The translations under genes were made by a program, and so were the position numbers. A DNA stretch of 6,258 nt. It comes from Clostridia bacterium. GTDB lineage: Bacteria; Bacillota_A; Clostridia; UBA1212. The notes below the pieces were generated by a model. It did not search any database and was not told where the DNA came from. It worked only from the letters and a program-made list of their open reading frames with translations. The DNA lies in assembly GCA_017464985.1 (NCBI GenBank), contig JAFTXL010000045.1, positions 1 to 6,258 on the forward strand, given 5' to 3'. This document shows, piece after piece, positions 1-6,017 of the stretch. Positions within the stretch are counted from its first letter, which is position 1. Every line of letters starts with the position of its first letter.

Positions 1-1
1 C

Positions 2-673
2 CTTACCGTTATGTGTGTAATTCTCGGCATTGTCATTTCGCTTGTATACAAATATACTTTGGAAAAACAAAAGCAGGCGGAATTGGAGCTTTCAAACGTT
101 TCGGCATACCAAAACCGTATAATCGAGCTGAGTTCTGAGGTTGAATCTCTTAACAAAACCAAAGAGGAACTTGAAAATAAGCTTGAGATTTATGAAAACG
201 GCACAAATGATGAAACTCTCGAGGCGCTGCAGCAGGAAAATGACCTGCTTAAAAAGTTTGCGTGCCTTACGGATGTAATCGGCGAAGGCATAGTCATTAC
301 TTTGAATTATGATGACGCAAATAATGTTGTATACAGCGCGTCTCTTATGCAGTCACTGATAAATGAACTTAAGGCATCCTCCGCTCAGGCTATTTCCATA
401 AACGGTGAGCGTATTATCTCTATGAGCGAAATCCGAGCTGTTTCAAACTATCTTGTTATCAATGGCAACTATTACTACGCGCCGTACACTATTTCTGTTA
501 TCGGAAACGCTACAAGCCTTGAAAGCTCAATGGAAGTGAGCATTGTTCCTCAATTCGAGAAATTTTTTCAGACATACGGCGGTTCTATAAGCTATATATA
601 TGAAAATAATATTTCTATTACTGCTTTCGATGAGGAGTTGATAGAAAGCAGAACGAATTTGTTGTTTGAGTGA
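2..673 (+). CDS. DUF881 family membrane-anchored coiled-coil protein, 5' partial
   Basis: This is a DUF881-domain protein of the YlxW/YlxX type from Gram-positive bacteria. Its biochemical role is not established; relatives often sit near division or septum genes. The reading frame is open to the left edge (Leu-Thr-Val before the first Met at base 11), and that Met lies within the hydrophobic segment. The true start is therefore probably upstream of the window. Counting from the Met at base 11, residues 1-14 are the rest of a membrane helix. Residues 18-63 are charged and heptad-like (ELSSEVESLNKTKEELENKL), so probably coiled coil. The DUF881 domain spans about residues 75-215, with the typical patterns GEGIVITL, LINELKASSAQAISINGERI and a Tyr-Gly-Gly near the end. 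The topology suggests a single-pass anchor with the domain outside the cell. A terminator-like hairpin follows 36 bases after the stop. Family assignment is confident; function is unknown. Confidence 0.9.
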   Translation, partial: LTVMCVILGIVISLVYKYTLEKQKQAELELSNVSAYQNRIIELSSEVESLNKTKEELENKLEIYENGTNDETLEALQQENDLLKKFACLTDVIGEGIVITLNYDDANNVVYSASLMQSLINELKASSAQAISINGERIISMSEIRAVSNYLVINGNYYYAPYTISVIGNATSLESSMEVSIVPQFEKFFQTYGGSISYIYENNISITAFDEELIESRTNLLFE

Positions 674-709
674 CGATTGAATATTGTAAACATGTCATAT
701 TTTTGAATG

Positions 710-752
710 CCTGCCCATAAGATTTAACAACACGGTAAATCTTATGGGCAGG
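710..752 (+). terminator. 17-bp inverted repeat plus T6 tract, overlapping the pdaA ribosome binding site
   Basis: Bases 710-726 (CCTGCCCATAAGATTTA) are the exact reverse complement of bases 736-752, with a 9-base loop. A run of six T (756-761) follows after three bases, so the element resembles an intrinsic terminator for the DUF881 gene. The right arm includes the first half of the AGGAGG ribosome binding site (750-755) of the next gene, whose ATG is at 762. In any transcript that reads through, the hairpin would half mask that site. Whether it works as a terminator, a translational brake or both cannot be decided from sequence. The inverted repeat is certain; the function is inferred. Confidence 0.65.
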
Positions 753-761
753 AGGTTTTTT

Positions 762-1634
762 ATGAAAATATTAGATTTAAAAATATACAGATGGGTATAT
801 GTAACTGTGCCGATTGTGCTTTGCCTGGTGCTGCTTGCGTATCCTGTGTTTATGAGCGCGCGCCACGGTGATGATGCGGAAACCGATACAGCGGCGCGCG
901 CGGAGGATTCTGAGCTTTTATCAGAGAGCGTTGCGTCTGTTTCCGGCGCATATGCATGGGGGCTTAAAAGGGGTAAAGACGGCAGCCTTCCCGAAGTTGG
1001 TACAAAGGAGGCTGCTCTGTTGGCGGAATACAACGGATGTTATCTCGGAAGCAGCGGTGAAAAGAAAATTTACCTCACATTTGATGAGGGATATGAAAAT
1101 GTGTATACAGAGAAAATTCTTGATTTGCTTGAAAAAACAGGTGTAAAAGCTGTGTTTTTTGTGACCGGTGACTATTATGAGCGGAGCAATGATCTAGTTG
1201 CTCGAATGGTTGCGGACGGTCATGAAGTAGGAAATCATACACAAGGGCATTATTCAATGCCATCGCTGAGTGAAGAGAAAATCGCCTCAGAGCTTTCGGA
1301 ACTAGATAATAAGTTCTATGAGCAGTTCAATGTTCACATGCGAATGATGCGTCCGCCGATGGGCGAGTTTGATGAAAAGACGCTTTCAGTTTCAAGTGAG
1401 CTTGGTTACACATGTGTAATGTGGAGTTTTGCGTATAAAGATTGGGTTGCCGATAATCCGAACGGTGCAGATTATGCGTACAACATGGTAATGGAGAATT
1501 TGCATGACGGCGCAATTTTGCTTTTGCATGCGGTTTCAAGTGATAACGCGGAAGCGCTTGAGCGGATTATAACCGACGCGCAGGCTGCGGGATATACCTT
1601 CGGAGACCCGTCAGATTTGGTTGTTTCGGGTTGA
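762..1634 (+). CDS. pdaA: PdaA-like polysaccharide deacetylase (muramic delta-lactam type)
   Basis: This is a carbohydrate esterase family 4 protein of 290 residues, closest in character to spore cortex PdaA. PdaA removes the acetyl group from muramic acid after CwlD action so that muramic delta-lactam can form. Residues 11-31 are an uncleaved membrane anchor or signal, followed by an acidic linker (about 35-60). AYAWGLKR (64-70) resembles the WGF segment that precedes the catalytic domain in PdaA. NodB motifs are present: TFDEGYEN (106-113, catalytic Asp108), NHTQGH (158-163, metal ligands His159 and His163), RPPMGE (197-202), MWSF (220-223) and LLLHAVSSDNAEAL (253-266, His256). LHAVSxDNAEAL is characteristic of PdaA. 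The start at 762 has AGGAGG six bases upstream; an in-frame ATG at 744 lies inside the hairpin without a ribosome binding site and is rejected. Spore-specific control is expected but no clear promoter is visible. A generic vegetative deacetylase is the alternative. Confidence 0.88.
   Translation: MKILDLKIYRWVYVTVPIVLCLVLLAYPVFMSARHGDDAETDTAARAEDSELLSESVASVSGAYAWGLKRGKDGSLPEVGTKEAALLAEYNGCYLGSSGEKKIYLTFDEGYENVYTEKILDLLEKTGVKAVFFVTGDYYERSNDLVARMVADGHEVGNHTQGHYSMPSLSEEKIASELSELDNKFYEQFNVHMRMMRPPMGEFDEKTLSVSSELGYTCVMWSFAYKDWVADNPNGADYAYNMVMENLHDGAILLLHAVSSDNAEALERIITDAQAAGYTFGDPSDLVVSG
856..901 (+). repeat. 9-bp alternating GC inverted repeat inside pdaA
   Basis: GCGCGCGCC at 856-864 is the exact reverse complement of GGCGCGCGC at 893-901, with 28 bases between. 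It lies in the region encoding the acidic linker just after the membrane anchor, where protein constraint is probably low. It is the most GC-rich patch of this gene. It may form an mRNA stem; no function is evident. Confidence 0.5.
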
Positions 1635-1645
1635 TAACCGTATGT

Positions 1646-1673
1646 TTGAGTGTTGTAAATTGAGGCGTATAAA
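1646..1673 (+). promoter_or_regulatory. Weak candidate promoter before yqfC
   Basis: TTGAGT (1646-1651) and TATAAA (1668-1673) are separated by 16 bases and match the vegetative -35 and -10 boxes at 4/6 and 5/6 positions. In Bacillus subtilis yqfCD belongs to the mother-cell SigmaE regulon. I looked for a SigmaE pair in this 80-base gap and found only poor matches with wrong spacing. The gap also holds a small AGCG-CACA-CGCT hairpin (1674-1685). The call is tentative; transcription could also continue from pdaA. Confidence 0.25.
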
Positions 1674-1714
1674 AGCGCACACGCTGAAAAATTGACTAAC
1701 GGAGGTCGGAGAAA

Positions 1715-1960
1715 ATGAAAGAAGAGATACTGGGTATTCCTACAGATACCGTTTTCGGTATACCGTCAATACGTGTTGTGGGAGATATGACTATTGATGT
1801 TATAAATTATAAAGGGCTTCGCAGCTGCTCACCCGAGGAAATCAGGCTCAATACAAAAATCGGAGAGCTTGCTATTTGCGGCAACGGTCTCGGCATTGTT
1901 GAAATAAACAGTGACGGTATTCGCATAGAGGGAAAGATTTGCAGGATTGCTTATGCCTAA
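1715..1960 (+). CDS. yqfC: Sporulation protein YqfC (YabP/YqfC family)
   Basis: This is a small protein of 81 residues in the YabP/YqfC family, needed for efficient spore formation in Bacillus relatives and made in the mother cell there. The exact molecular role is unsettled. It has no membrane segment or catalytic motif. It is a beta-rich repeat-like chain: VVGDMTIDVINYKGLRSCSP (21-40), then EIRLNTKIGELAICGNGLGIVEINSDGIRIEGKICRIAY. This is the typical family pattern in which strands alternate with Gly-containing turns. GGAGG lies 9 bases before the ATG. The stop codon overlaps the start of yqfD by 8 bases, indicating translational coupling and supporting the usual pairing of the two products. 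Family size is about 80-100 residues, so it looks complete. Identification rests on sequence character plus the adjacent yqfD. Confidence 0.87.
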   Translation: MKEEILGIPTDTVFGIPSIRVVGDMTIDVINYKGLRSCSPEEIRLNTKIGELAICGNGLGIVEINSDGIRIEGKICRIAYA

Positions 1961-3170
1961 AGTTACGTTTAAGAGCCTTTACAGGAATTTTTCAAATCAT
2001 GTACATACGGAGATCAGCGGCGTTTTTCCGGAGAAGTTTATCAATATATGTATAAAGAGAGGTATTTCTGTTTGGAATGTAGAAAAAACAGAAAAAAATA
2101 CGTATAGAATGATTATGAGTGTCAAGGATTTTAAGCATAAAATCCGCTCTGCCGCGCTCAAGACAAAATGCCGTGTGCATGTGCTTTCGTGCGGCGGAGC
2201 GGGCATATGGCTTAATCGCTACAAAAAGCGGCTGCCGTTGCTGTTAGGCAGCATATTTTTGTGCGTTGCTGTTATATTTTTGTTTTCTCTTTTGTGGTCT
2301 GTTGACATCGTGTCGCAAAATGGGGCTGATATAGTGGCTGCGAATAAAATCCTTGAGAACATGGGAATAATTCCCGGTGTATCACTTAAAAGTCTTGATG
2401 TTAAAAAGATTTCGAAGGCGCTGTCCTCCGGAATTGACGGAGTTGAGTGGGCAGGTGTGAGTATCGAGGGAACGAAAATGACGGTAACGCTTTCTGACGG
2501 CACATACTTTGAGGGCGCTGAGATAAGTCCTGATATACCGTGTGATGTCGTTGCGGCAAAAGATGCATTAATTGTAAAAATTGTTGCAGAGCAGGGAACT
2601 GTAGTTGCGGCAGAGCAATCGGTTGTTCTTGCCGGTGAAACAATTATTTCCGGCACTGTTGTTCCTATCAATGAGATATTGGGCAATGAAGAAAGGTATA
2701 CGCATGCAAGGGGAAGTGTCACCGGTATTGTCAGGTATTCAGCATACTGTTTTATTGAAAATGAAGCCGAAATGTATGAGCTTACCGGCAATACTGCCGA
2801 GCAAAAAAAACTTTTGATATTCGGCTTTAAAATTCCTGTTCCATGGTGTAGAATAAAAAACACGTATACGCACTATGACAGCATTACCGTCAGCAAATAT
2901 ATAACCATTGGGGAGGATACAAAGCTTCCTTTAGGTGTATCTACGGAAACTCTTATTGAGGCGGCTGTTGTAACTAAGACTTTTTCCGATGAAGAAGCGC
3001 TCAGTTACGCGCGCCTGCAGGCTATGGCAGAGCTGGATGATAAAATTCCGGGCGGCGCTGATATAGTGGATACGGGATCCGACATCAGGACGGTTGACGG
3101 CCGTGAGGCTGTCTATGTCTGGGCTGAATGTGCCGAAGAAATAGGCATGACACAGCGTATGGATCAGTAA
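1953..3170 (+). CDS. yqfD: Sporulation membrane protein YqfD
   Basis: This is a 405-residue YqfD-family (stage IV sporulation type) protein, expected in the mother cell during engulfment. Residues 1-92 form a basic cytoplasmic domain, including the CxVHVLSCGGAGIWLNRYKKR stretch (73-93) just before the membrane. Residues 94-115 are one transmembrane helix. The remainder is extracytoplasmic and beta-rich. Family hallmarks are VVAAKDALIVKIVAEQGTVV (199-218), a biotinyl/HlyD-like hairpin region, then VLAGETIISGTVV (225-237), HARGSVTGIVRYSAY (251-265) and FGFKIPVPW (290-298). The ATG at 1953 is preferred: AGGA (1943-1946) sits six bases upstream, whereas the in-frame TTG at 1947 directly abuts that site. 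The gene overlaps yqfC by 8 bases and phoH follows 17 bases after its stop, so the three are probably cotranscribed. It looks full length, with no defect seen. Confidence 0.93.
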   Translation: MPKVTFKSLYRNFSNHVHTEISGVFPEKFINICIKRGISVWNVEKTEKNTYRMIMSVKDFKHKIRSAALKTKCRVHVLSCGGAGIWLNRYKKRLPLLLGSIFLCVAVIFLFSLLWSVDIVSQNGADIVAANKILENMGIIPGVSLKSLDVKKISKALSSGIDGVEWAGVSIEGTKMTVTLSDGTYFEGAEISPDIPCDVVAAKDALIVKIVAEQGTVVAAEQSVVLAGETIISGTVVPINEILGNEERYTHARGSVTGIVRYSAYCFIENEAEMYELTGNTAEQKKLLIFGFKIPVPWCRIKNTYTHYDSITVSKYITIGEDTKLPLGVSTETLIEAAVVTKTFSDEEALSYARLQAMAELDDKIPGGADIVDTGSDIRTVDGREAVYVWAECAEEIGMTQRMDQ

Positions 3171-3187
3171 AATTTTAGGCGGTATTT

Positions 3188-4198
3188 ATGACTGAGAGAG
3201 TATTAAAACCGGAGAGCATGGATTCCGTTCCGTGTGTTTTCGGTAGTAAAGATGAAAATATCACTATTGTAGAGGATGCGTTTCTGGTCAGAGTCAGCAT
3301 GCGGAGTGACGAGGTAAGCATTACCGGTGATTCTGACGAAGATTGTGCAAAGGCAGAAAAAGTTGTTTCGCGCCTTATAGAGCTTGCTGACAGCGGCGAA
3401 GTTATTACAAGACAGCTGACGGCGTATTTGTGCGACCTTGCGGCAAGCGGCGGCATTTCTAATGTCCAAAATTATTCTGCCGATGTTGTGTGCCTTACTG
3501 CAAAGGGCAGACCGCTTAAAGCGAAAACAAACGGTCAGAGAAACTATATAGAAGCTATTCAGAATAATTCAGTAACATTCGGCATAGGCCCTGCCGGTAC
3601 AGGAAAGACATATCTTGCTGTTGCTATGGCTGTTACCGCATTTAAGAAAAATGAAGTTTCCAGAATTATTCTCACTCGCCCTGCCGTTGAGGCAGGAGAG
3701 AAGCTTGGTTTTCTCCCGGGTGACCTGCAGAACAAGGTTGACCCGTATCTGCGTCCGCTTTATGACGCACTTTATGACATTATGGGTATGGACAGCTATC
3801 AGCGCAATTTTGAACGCGGTGCTATCGAAATTGCTCCTCTTGCGTATATGCGAGGCAGAACTCTTGATGATTCGTTTATCATATTGGACGAGGCTCAGAA
3901 TACTACTCCTGAGCAGTTAAAAATGTTCCTTACGCGCATAGGAATCGGTTCAAAGGCGGTCGTTACAGGTGATATCACTCAGATTGATCTGCCGCCGGAC
4001 AAGCGTTCAGGTCTTAAGTCTATTCAGAACATTCTGAAAGGTATAGACGACATAGCGTTTATCAACCTGACAGAACGTGATGTTGTAAGACACGAGTTGG
4101 TGCAGAAAATTATCAAGGCTTATGAGAAATATGAAAAATCCCGTGTGCCGCGCCGCGGCGAAGACAATGTGTCATTTAAAACAACACATAAGAATTGA
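3188..4198 (+). CDS. phoH: PhoH-family ATPase (YbeZ-like)
   Basis: This is a cytoplasmic P-loop ATPase of the PhoH/YbeZ family, 336 residues, linked in other bacteria to RNA metabolism and to YbeY in ribosome quality control and rRNA maturation. The N-terminal 110 residues resemble the small RNA-binding-like domain usual in this family (VRVSMRSDEVSITGD, 34-48). The ATPase core then follows: KAKTNGQRNYIEAI (111-124), Walker A GPAGTGKT (134-141), TRPAVEAGEKLGFLPGDL (163-180), Walker B FIILDEAQN (230-238), the sensor-like VVTGD (258-262) and TQIDLP (264-269). All key residues are intact. AGGCGG lies five bases before the ATG. It sits 17 bases after yqfD and 85 bases before ybeY, a linkage conserved across bacteria. 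In many Firmicutes pgpH lies between phoH and ybeY; here it does not. The phosphate-starvation role implied by the name is not supported by anything visible. Confidence 0.96.
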   Translation: MTERVLKPESMDSVPCVFGSKDENITIVEDAFLVRVSMRSDEVSITGDSDEDCAKAEKVVSRLIELADSGEVITRQLTAYLCDLAASGGISNVQNYSADVVCLTAKGRPLKAKTNGQRNYIEAIQNNSVTFGIGPAGTGKTYLAVAMAVTAFKKNEVSRIILTRPAVEAGEKLGFLPGDLQNKVDPYLRPLYDALYDIMGMDSYQRNFERGAIEIAPLAYMRGRTLDDSFIILDEAQNTTPEQLKMFLTRIGIGSKAVVTGDITQIDLPPDKRSGLKSIQNILKGIDDIAFINLTERDVVRHELVQKIIKAYEKYEKSRVPRRGEDNVSFKTTHKN

Positions 4199-4283
4199 AA
4201 CATGAGGCGTAATTCGGCAAGGGATTTTCAAAGTCAGACTTGCAAAATATCAGAGCTTTATATTTGGAAGGACGGTAAAGTTA

Positions 4284-4847
4284 ATGTTAGTAGAATTTAT
4301 ATTTTCACCTAAAGTAAGTGATGCGGAATTTGAGGCGGATTTAAGGGAAGATGATACTGATTTGCGTGAGGGCACATTGCTTTCTCATGCTGAGCTTAAA
4401 AAATACTGTGATATTGTTAAAAAAGTTCTTACGGCAGGTGAGGAACAGTTCCCTGAGTTTGCGCGTGACGGCGGCTGCGAGGTGAGTGTTTCGTTTACTG
4501 ACAATGAAGAAATAAGAACGCTGAACGCTGAGCAGCGTGATATCGACAAGGCTACCGATGTTTTGTCTTTTCCTTTCATGCAGCTCGTTGAGGGTGACGG
4601 TGACATTGATGAAATGGATCTTGACCCTGAAACAGCGGCACTTATGCTCGGTGACATTGTAATTTCTGTTGAAAAGGCTGCTGAGCAGGCAAAAGAGTAC
4701 GGACACAGCGTAGAAAGAGAAATTGCGTTTTTGGTCTGTCACGGATTTTTGCACCTTATGGGTTACGATCACATGACACCTGACGAAGAAAAGCGTATGA
4801 TGTCAAAGGCAGAGAGTATTCTTTCGTCTCTAGGCTTTACGAGGTAA
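4284..4847 (+). CDS. ybeY: Endoribonuclease YbeY, rRNA maturation factor
   Basis: YbeY is a zinc-dependent single-strand endoribonuclease that acts in 16S rRNA 3'-end maturation and 70S quality control in the cytoplasm. The protein is 187 residues, longer than the roughly 150-170 usual for the family. The zinc site HGFLHLMGYDH (153-163; His153, His157, His163) is intact. The upstream motif LNAEQRDIDKATDVLSFPF (80-98) and the strand LGDIVISVEKAAEQA (122-136) are also standard. Extra length comes from an acidic N-terminal stretch (about 12-30) and an acidic loop after SFPF (100-118). The protein ends in the usual SLGFTR. The ribosome binding site is GGAAGGACGG (4266-4275), 8 bases from the ATG. 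Pairing with phoH is typical. No feature suggests a broken gene. Confidence 0.95.
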   Translation: MLVEFIFSPKVSDAEFEADLREDDTDLREGTLLSHAELKKYCDIVKKVLTAGEEQFPEFARDGGCEVSVSFTDNEEIRTLNAEQRDIDKATDVLSFPFMQLVEGDGDIDEMDLDPETAALMLGDIVISVEKAAEQAKEYGHSVEREIAFLVCHGFLHLMGYDHMTPDEEKRMMSKAESILSSLGFTR

Positions 4848-4873
4848 AGTAAGTTGGACTTCATAGGATTTTT

Positions 4874-4980
4874 CCCCAAGCGGGGTCCCATGGAGCAAAA
4901 GTTTTGTATAGTCCCCGTGGAGTAACAAAGTAACAGAAATGTCGGCGCTGCGGTTTCGTGTAGCGCGTAAAAGTAGGAGT
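4874..4980 (+). repeat. Structured, repeat-like spacer between ybeY and ispA
   Basis: This is the structured part of a 141-base spacer. It holds three imperfect direct copies starting at 4885 (GTCCCATGGAGC), 4911 (GTCCCCGTGGAGTA) and 4953 (GTTTCGTGTAGCG), each followed within a few bases by an AAAGT-type run. The heptamer AGTAACA occurs twice (4921-4927 and 4929-4935). Possible stems include CCCC-AAGC-GGGG (4874-4885). This competes with CGGGG (4881-4885) pairing to CCCCG (4913-4917), and with CCATGG (4888-4893) pairing to CCGTGG (4915-4920). GCGCTGCG (4945-4952) can pair with 4959-4966, just before the ispA ribosome binding site. There is no T tract, so it is not a simple terminator. It could be a dispersed intergenic repeat or an RNA leader; I do not recognise its family. 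Confidence 0.5.
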
Positions 4981-4988
4981 CATTGGAC

Positions 4989-5948
4989 ATGGATAGTGCA
5001 GAATTTAAAATAGAGATCAAAAAGATGGCAGATGAGGTAGAAGTATATCTGCGTAAGTATTTGGTATGCAAGGACAATCCGCAGAAGCGGATTTATGAGG
5101 CAATGGAATATAGTCTTATGTGCGGCGGCAAGCGTATAAGACCTGTCTTGACGCTTGCCGCCGCTGATATTCTCGGTGTACCGAGAATGTCGGTAATGCC
5201 ATTTGCCTGTGCTTTGGAAATGATACATACGTATTCGTTGATACATGATGACTTACCTGCAATGGATAATGATGATCTGCGAAGAGGTATGCCTACGTGT
5301 CATAAAAAATTTGATGAGGCAACTGCGATATTGGCAGGTGATGCACTTCTTAACAAAGCATTTGAACTTATGGCGTACGGTTCATTTAAATTGGACAATC
5401 CTGTGTACGGACTCAGAATTATATCAGATGTTTCATGCCTTTCGGGTACAGAGGGAATGATAGGAGGACAAGTCACAGACCTTGAGTCAGAGGGTAAAAA
5501 AGTTGATGAAACTGTTTTGCGTCATACTTACAGATGCAAAACGGGCGCGCTGCTTAAGGCTCCTGTGTATATTGCCGCTGAAGCAGGCGGATTCAGAATA
5601 GTTGAAAATGCAGATGAAAATGCGTGTGCGTACGAAGAATGTGCAAAAAGTGAAATGTTTACAAAAAATGTTCAAAATTTATTACGCTATTGTGAACTCA
5701 TAGGTACCGCTTTTCAGCTAAAAGATGATATACTTGACATAGAGGGCGATGAGAGTGAACTCGGAAAGCCCATAGGCAGTGATGTCGCAGAGGACAAAAG
5801 CACTTTTGTTTCTGTGTATGGAATGGATTACTGCAAAAAACTTCTTAATGATATGACAGAAGAAGCAAAGAGTGTTGCTGCGAGTTTCGGTGAAAAGGGA
5901 GAGTTTTTACACGCGCTTGCAATATATCTGCTTGAACGGAATAAATAA
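4989..5948 (+). CDS. ispA: Polyprenyl (farnesyl/geranylgeranyl) diphosphate synthase
   Basis: This is a 319-residue trans-prenyltransferase that condenses dimethylallyl and isopentenyl diphosphate into short prenyl diphosphates, normally C15, for undecaprenyl phosphate, quinone and other isoprenoid synthesis in the cytosol. Motifs are GGKRIRP (46-52), the first Asp-rich motif DDLPAMDNDD (87-96, in the bacterial form with two extra residues), RRGMPTCHKKFDEATAILAGDALL (98-121), GGQVTDL (159-165), KTGALL (184-189) and the second Asp-rich motif QLKDDILD (243-250) followed by GKPIGSD (259-265). All Mg-binding Asp residues are present. A segment of about 20 residues (around 203-227) appears inserted before the second motif compared with Escherichia coli IspA as I remember it. 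The ATG at 4989 has AGGAG nine bases upstream; the in-frame TTG at 4983 is too close to it. Exact chain length cannot be read from sequence. dxs follows, as is common. Confidence 0.94.
   Translation: MDSAEFKIEIKKMADEVEVYLRKYLVCKDNPQKRIYEAMEYSLMCGGKRIRPVLTLAAADILGVPRMSVMPFACALEMIHTYSLIHDDLPAMDNDDLRRGMPTCHKKFDEATAILAGDALLNKAFELMAYGSFKLDNPVYGLRIISDVSCLSGTEGMIGGQVTDLESEGKKVDETVLRHTYRCKTGALLKAPVYIAAEAGGFRIVENADENACAYEECAKSEMFTKNVQNLLRYCELIGTAFQLKDDILDIEGDESELGKPIGSDVAEDKSTFVSVYGMDYCKKLLNDMTEEAKSVAASFGEKGEFLHALAIYLLERNK
5122..5164 (+). repeat. Perfect 14-bp inverted repeat inside ispA
   Basis: GCGGCGGCAAGCGT (5122-5135) is the exact reverse complement of bases 5151-5164, with a 15-base loop. The loop itself holds AAGA (5138-5141) complementary to TCTT (5146-5149), so the RNA could form a long, nearly continuous hairpin. 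It spans the codons for the conserved GGKRIRP motif and the following VLTLAAA helix, about 130 bases after the start codon. There is no T tract. The repeat is certain; any effect on translation, RNA processing or stability is inferred. Confidence 0.7.
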
Positions 5949-5966
5949 TTCTGTCGCAGAGAAGTC

Positions 5967-5996
5967 TTGGTAAAGAATAAAATAATATGATATAAA
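5967..5996 (+). promoter_or_regulatory. Candidate extended -10 promoter for dxs
   Basis: In the 69-base AT-rich gap after ispA, TTGGTA (5967-5972) and TATAAA (5991-5996) are separated by 18 bases. TG-A directly precedes the -10 box (5988-5990), giving an extended -10. The start of transcription would fall near 6003, leaving a leader of only about 15 bases that just includes the dxs ribosome binding site. dxs may also be transcribed from upstream through ispA. Confidence 0.4.
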
Positions 5997-6017
5997 TACA
6001 AATAAGGAAATGAAGTA

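Noticed and set aside
744..761. Earlier in-frame ATG for pdaA
   Set aside because: It lies inside the right arm of the hairpin and has no ribosome binding site, while AGGAGG is ideally placed for the ATG at 762.
695..1033. 112-codon minus-strand open frame over the hairpin and the start of pdaA
   Set aside because: No recognisable protein; it overlaps the pdaA coding region and the inverted repeat, and is most simply a shadow frame.
2219..2863. 214-codon open frame on the minus strand inside yqfD
   Set aside because: It lies wholly antisense to a well-recognised yqfD, its translation is Ser/Thr/Pro-rich without a recognisable domain, and open antisense frames arise easily from codon bias.
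4147..4159. GC palindrome near the 3' end of phoH (GCCGCG-C-CGCGGC)
   Set aside because: A one-base centre cannot form a stable hairpin as written, and the run is explained by codons for Pro-Arg-Arg-Gly.
4199..4283. Possible remnant of pgpH or a promoter between phoH and ybeY
   Set aside because: Only 85 bases, with no HD-domain-like coding trace. TTGCAA (4240-4245) and TATATT (4259-4264) are just 13 bases apart, too close for a normal promoter.
4874..4885. CCCC-AAGC-GGGG as a terminator after ybeY
   Set aside because: Only four base pairs and no T tract follows it on the plus strand; on the minus strand the stem is followed by A, not T.
4890..4925. 11-codon micro-ORF (MEQKFCIVPVE) in the ybeY-ispA spacer
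   Set aside because: No proper ribosome binding site, and no coding signal can be judged at this length. A leader-peptide role cannot be excluded but is unsupported.
4939..5013. 24-codon open frame running from the spacer into ispA in another frame
   Set aside because: No ribosome binding site, and it overlaps the ispA start in a different frame; probably chance.
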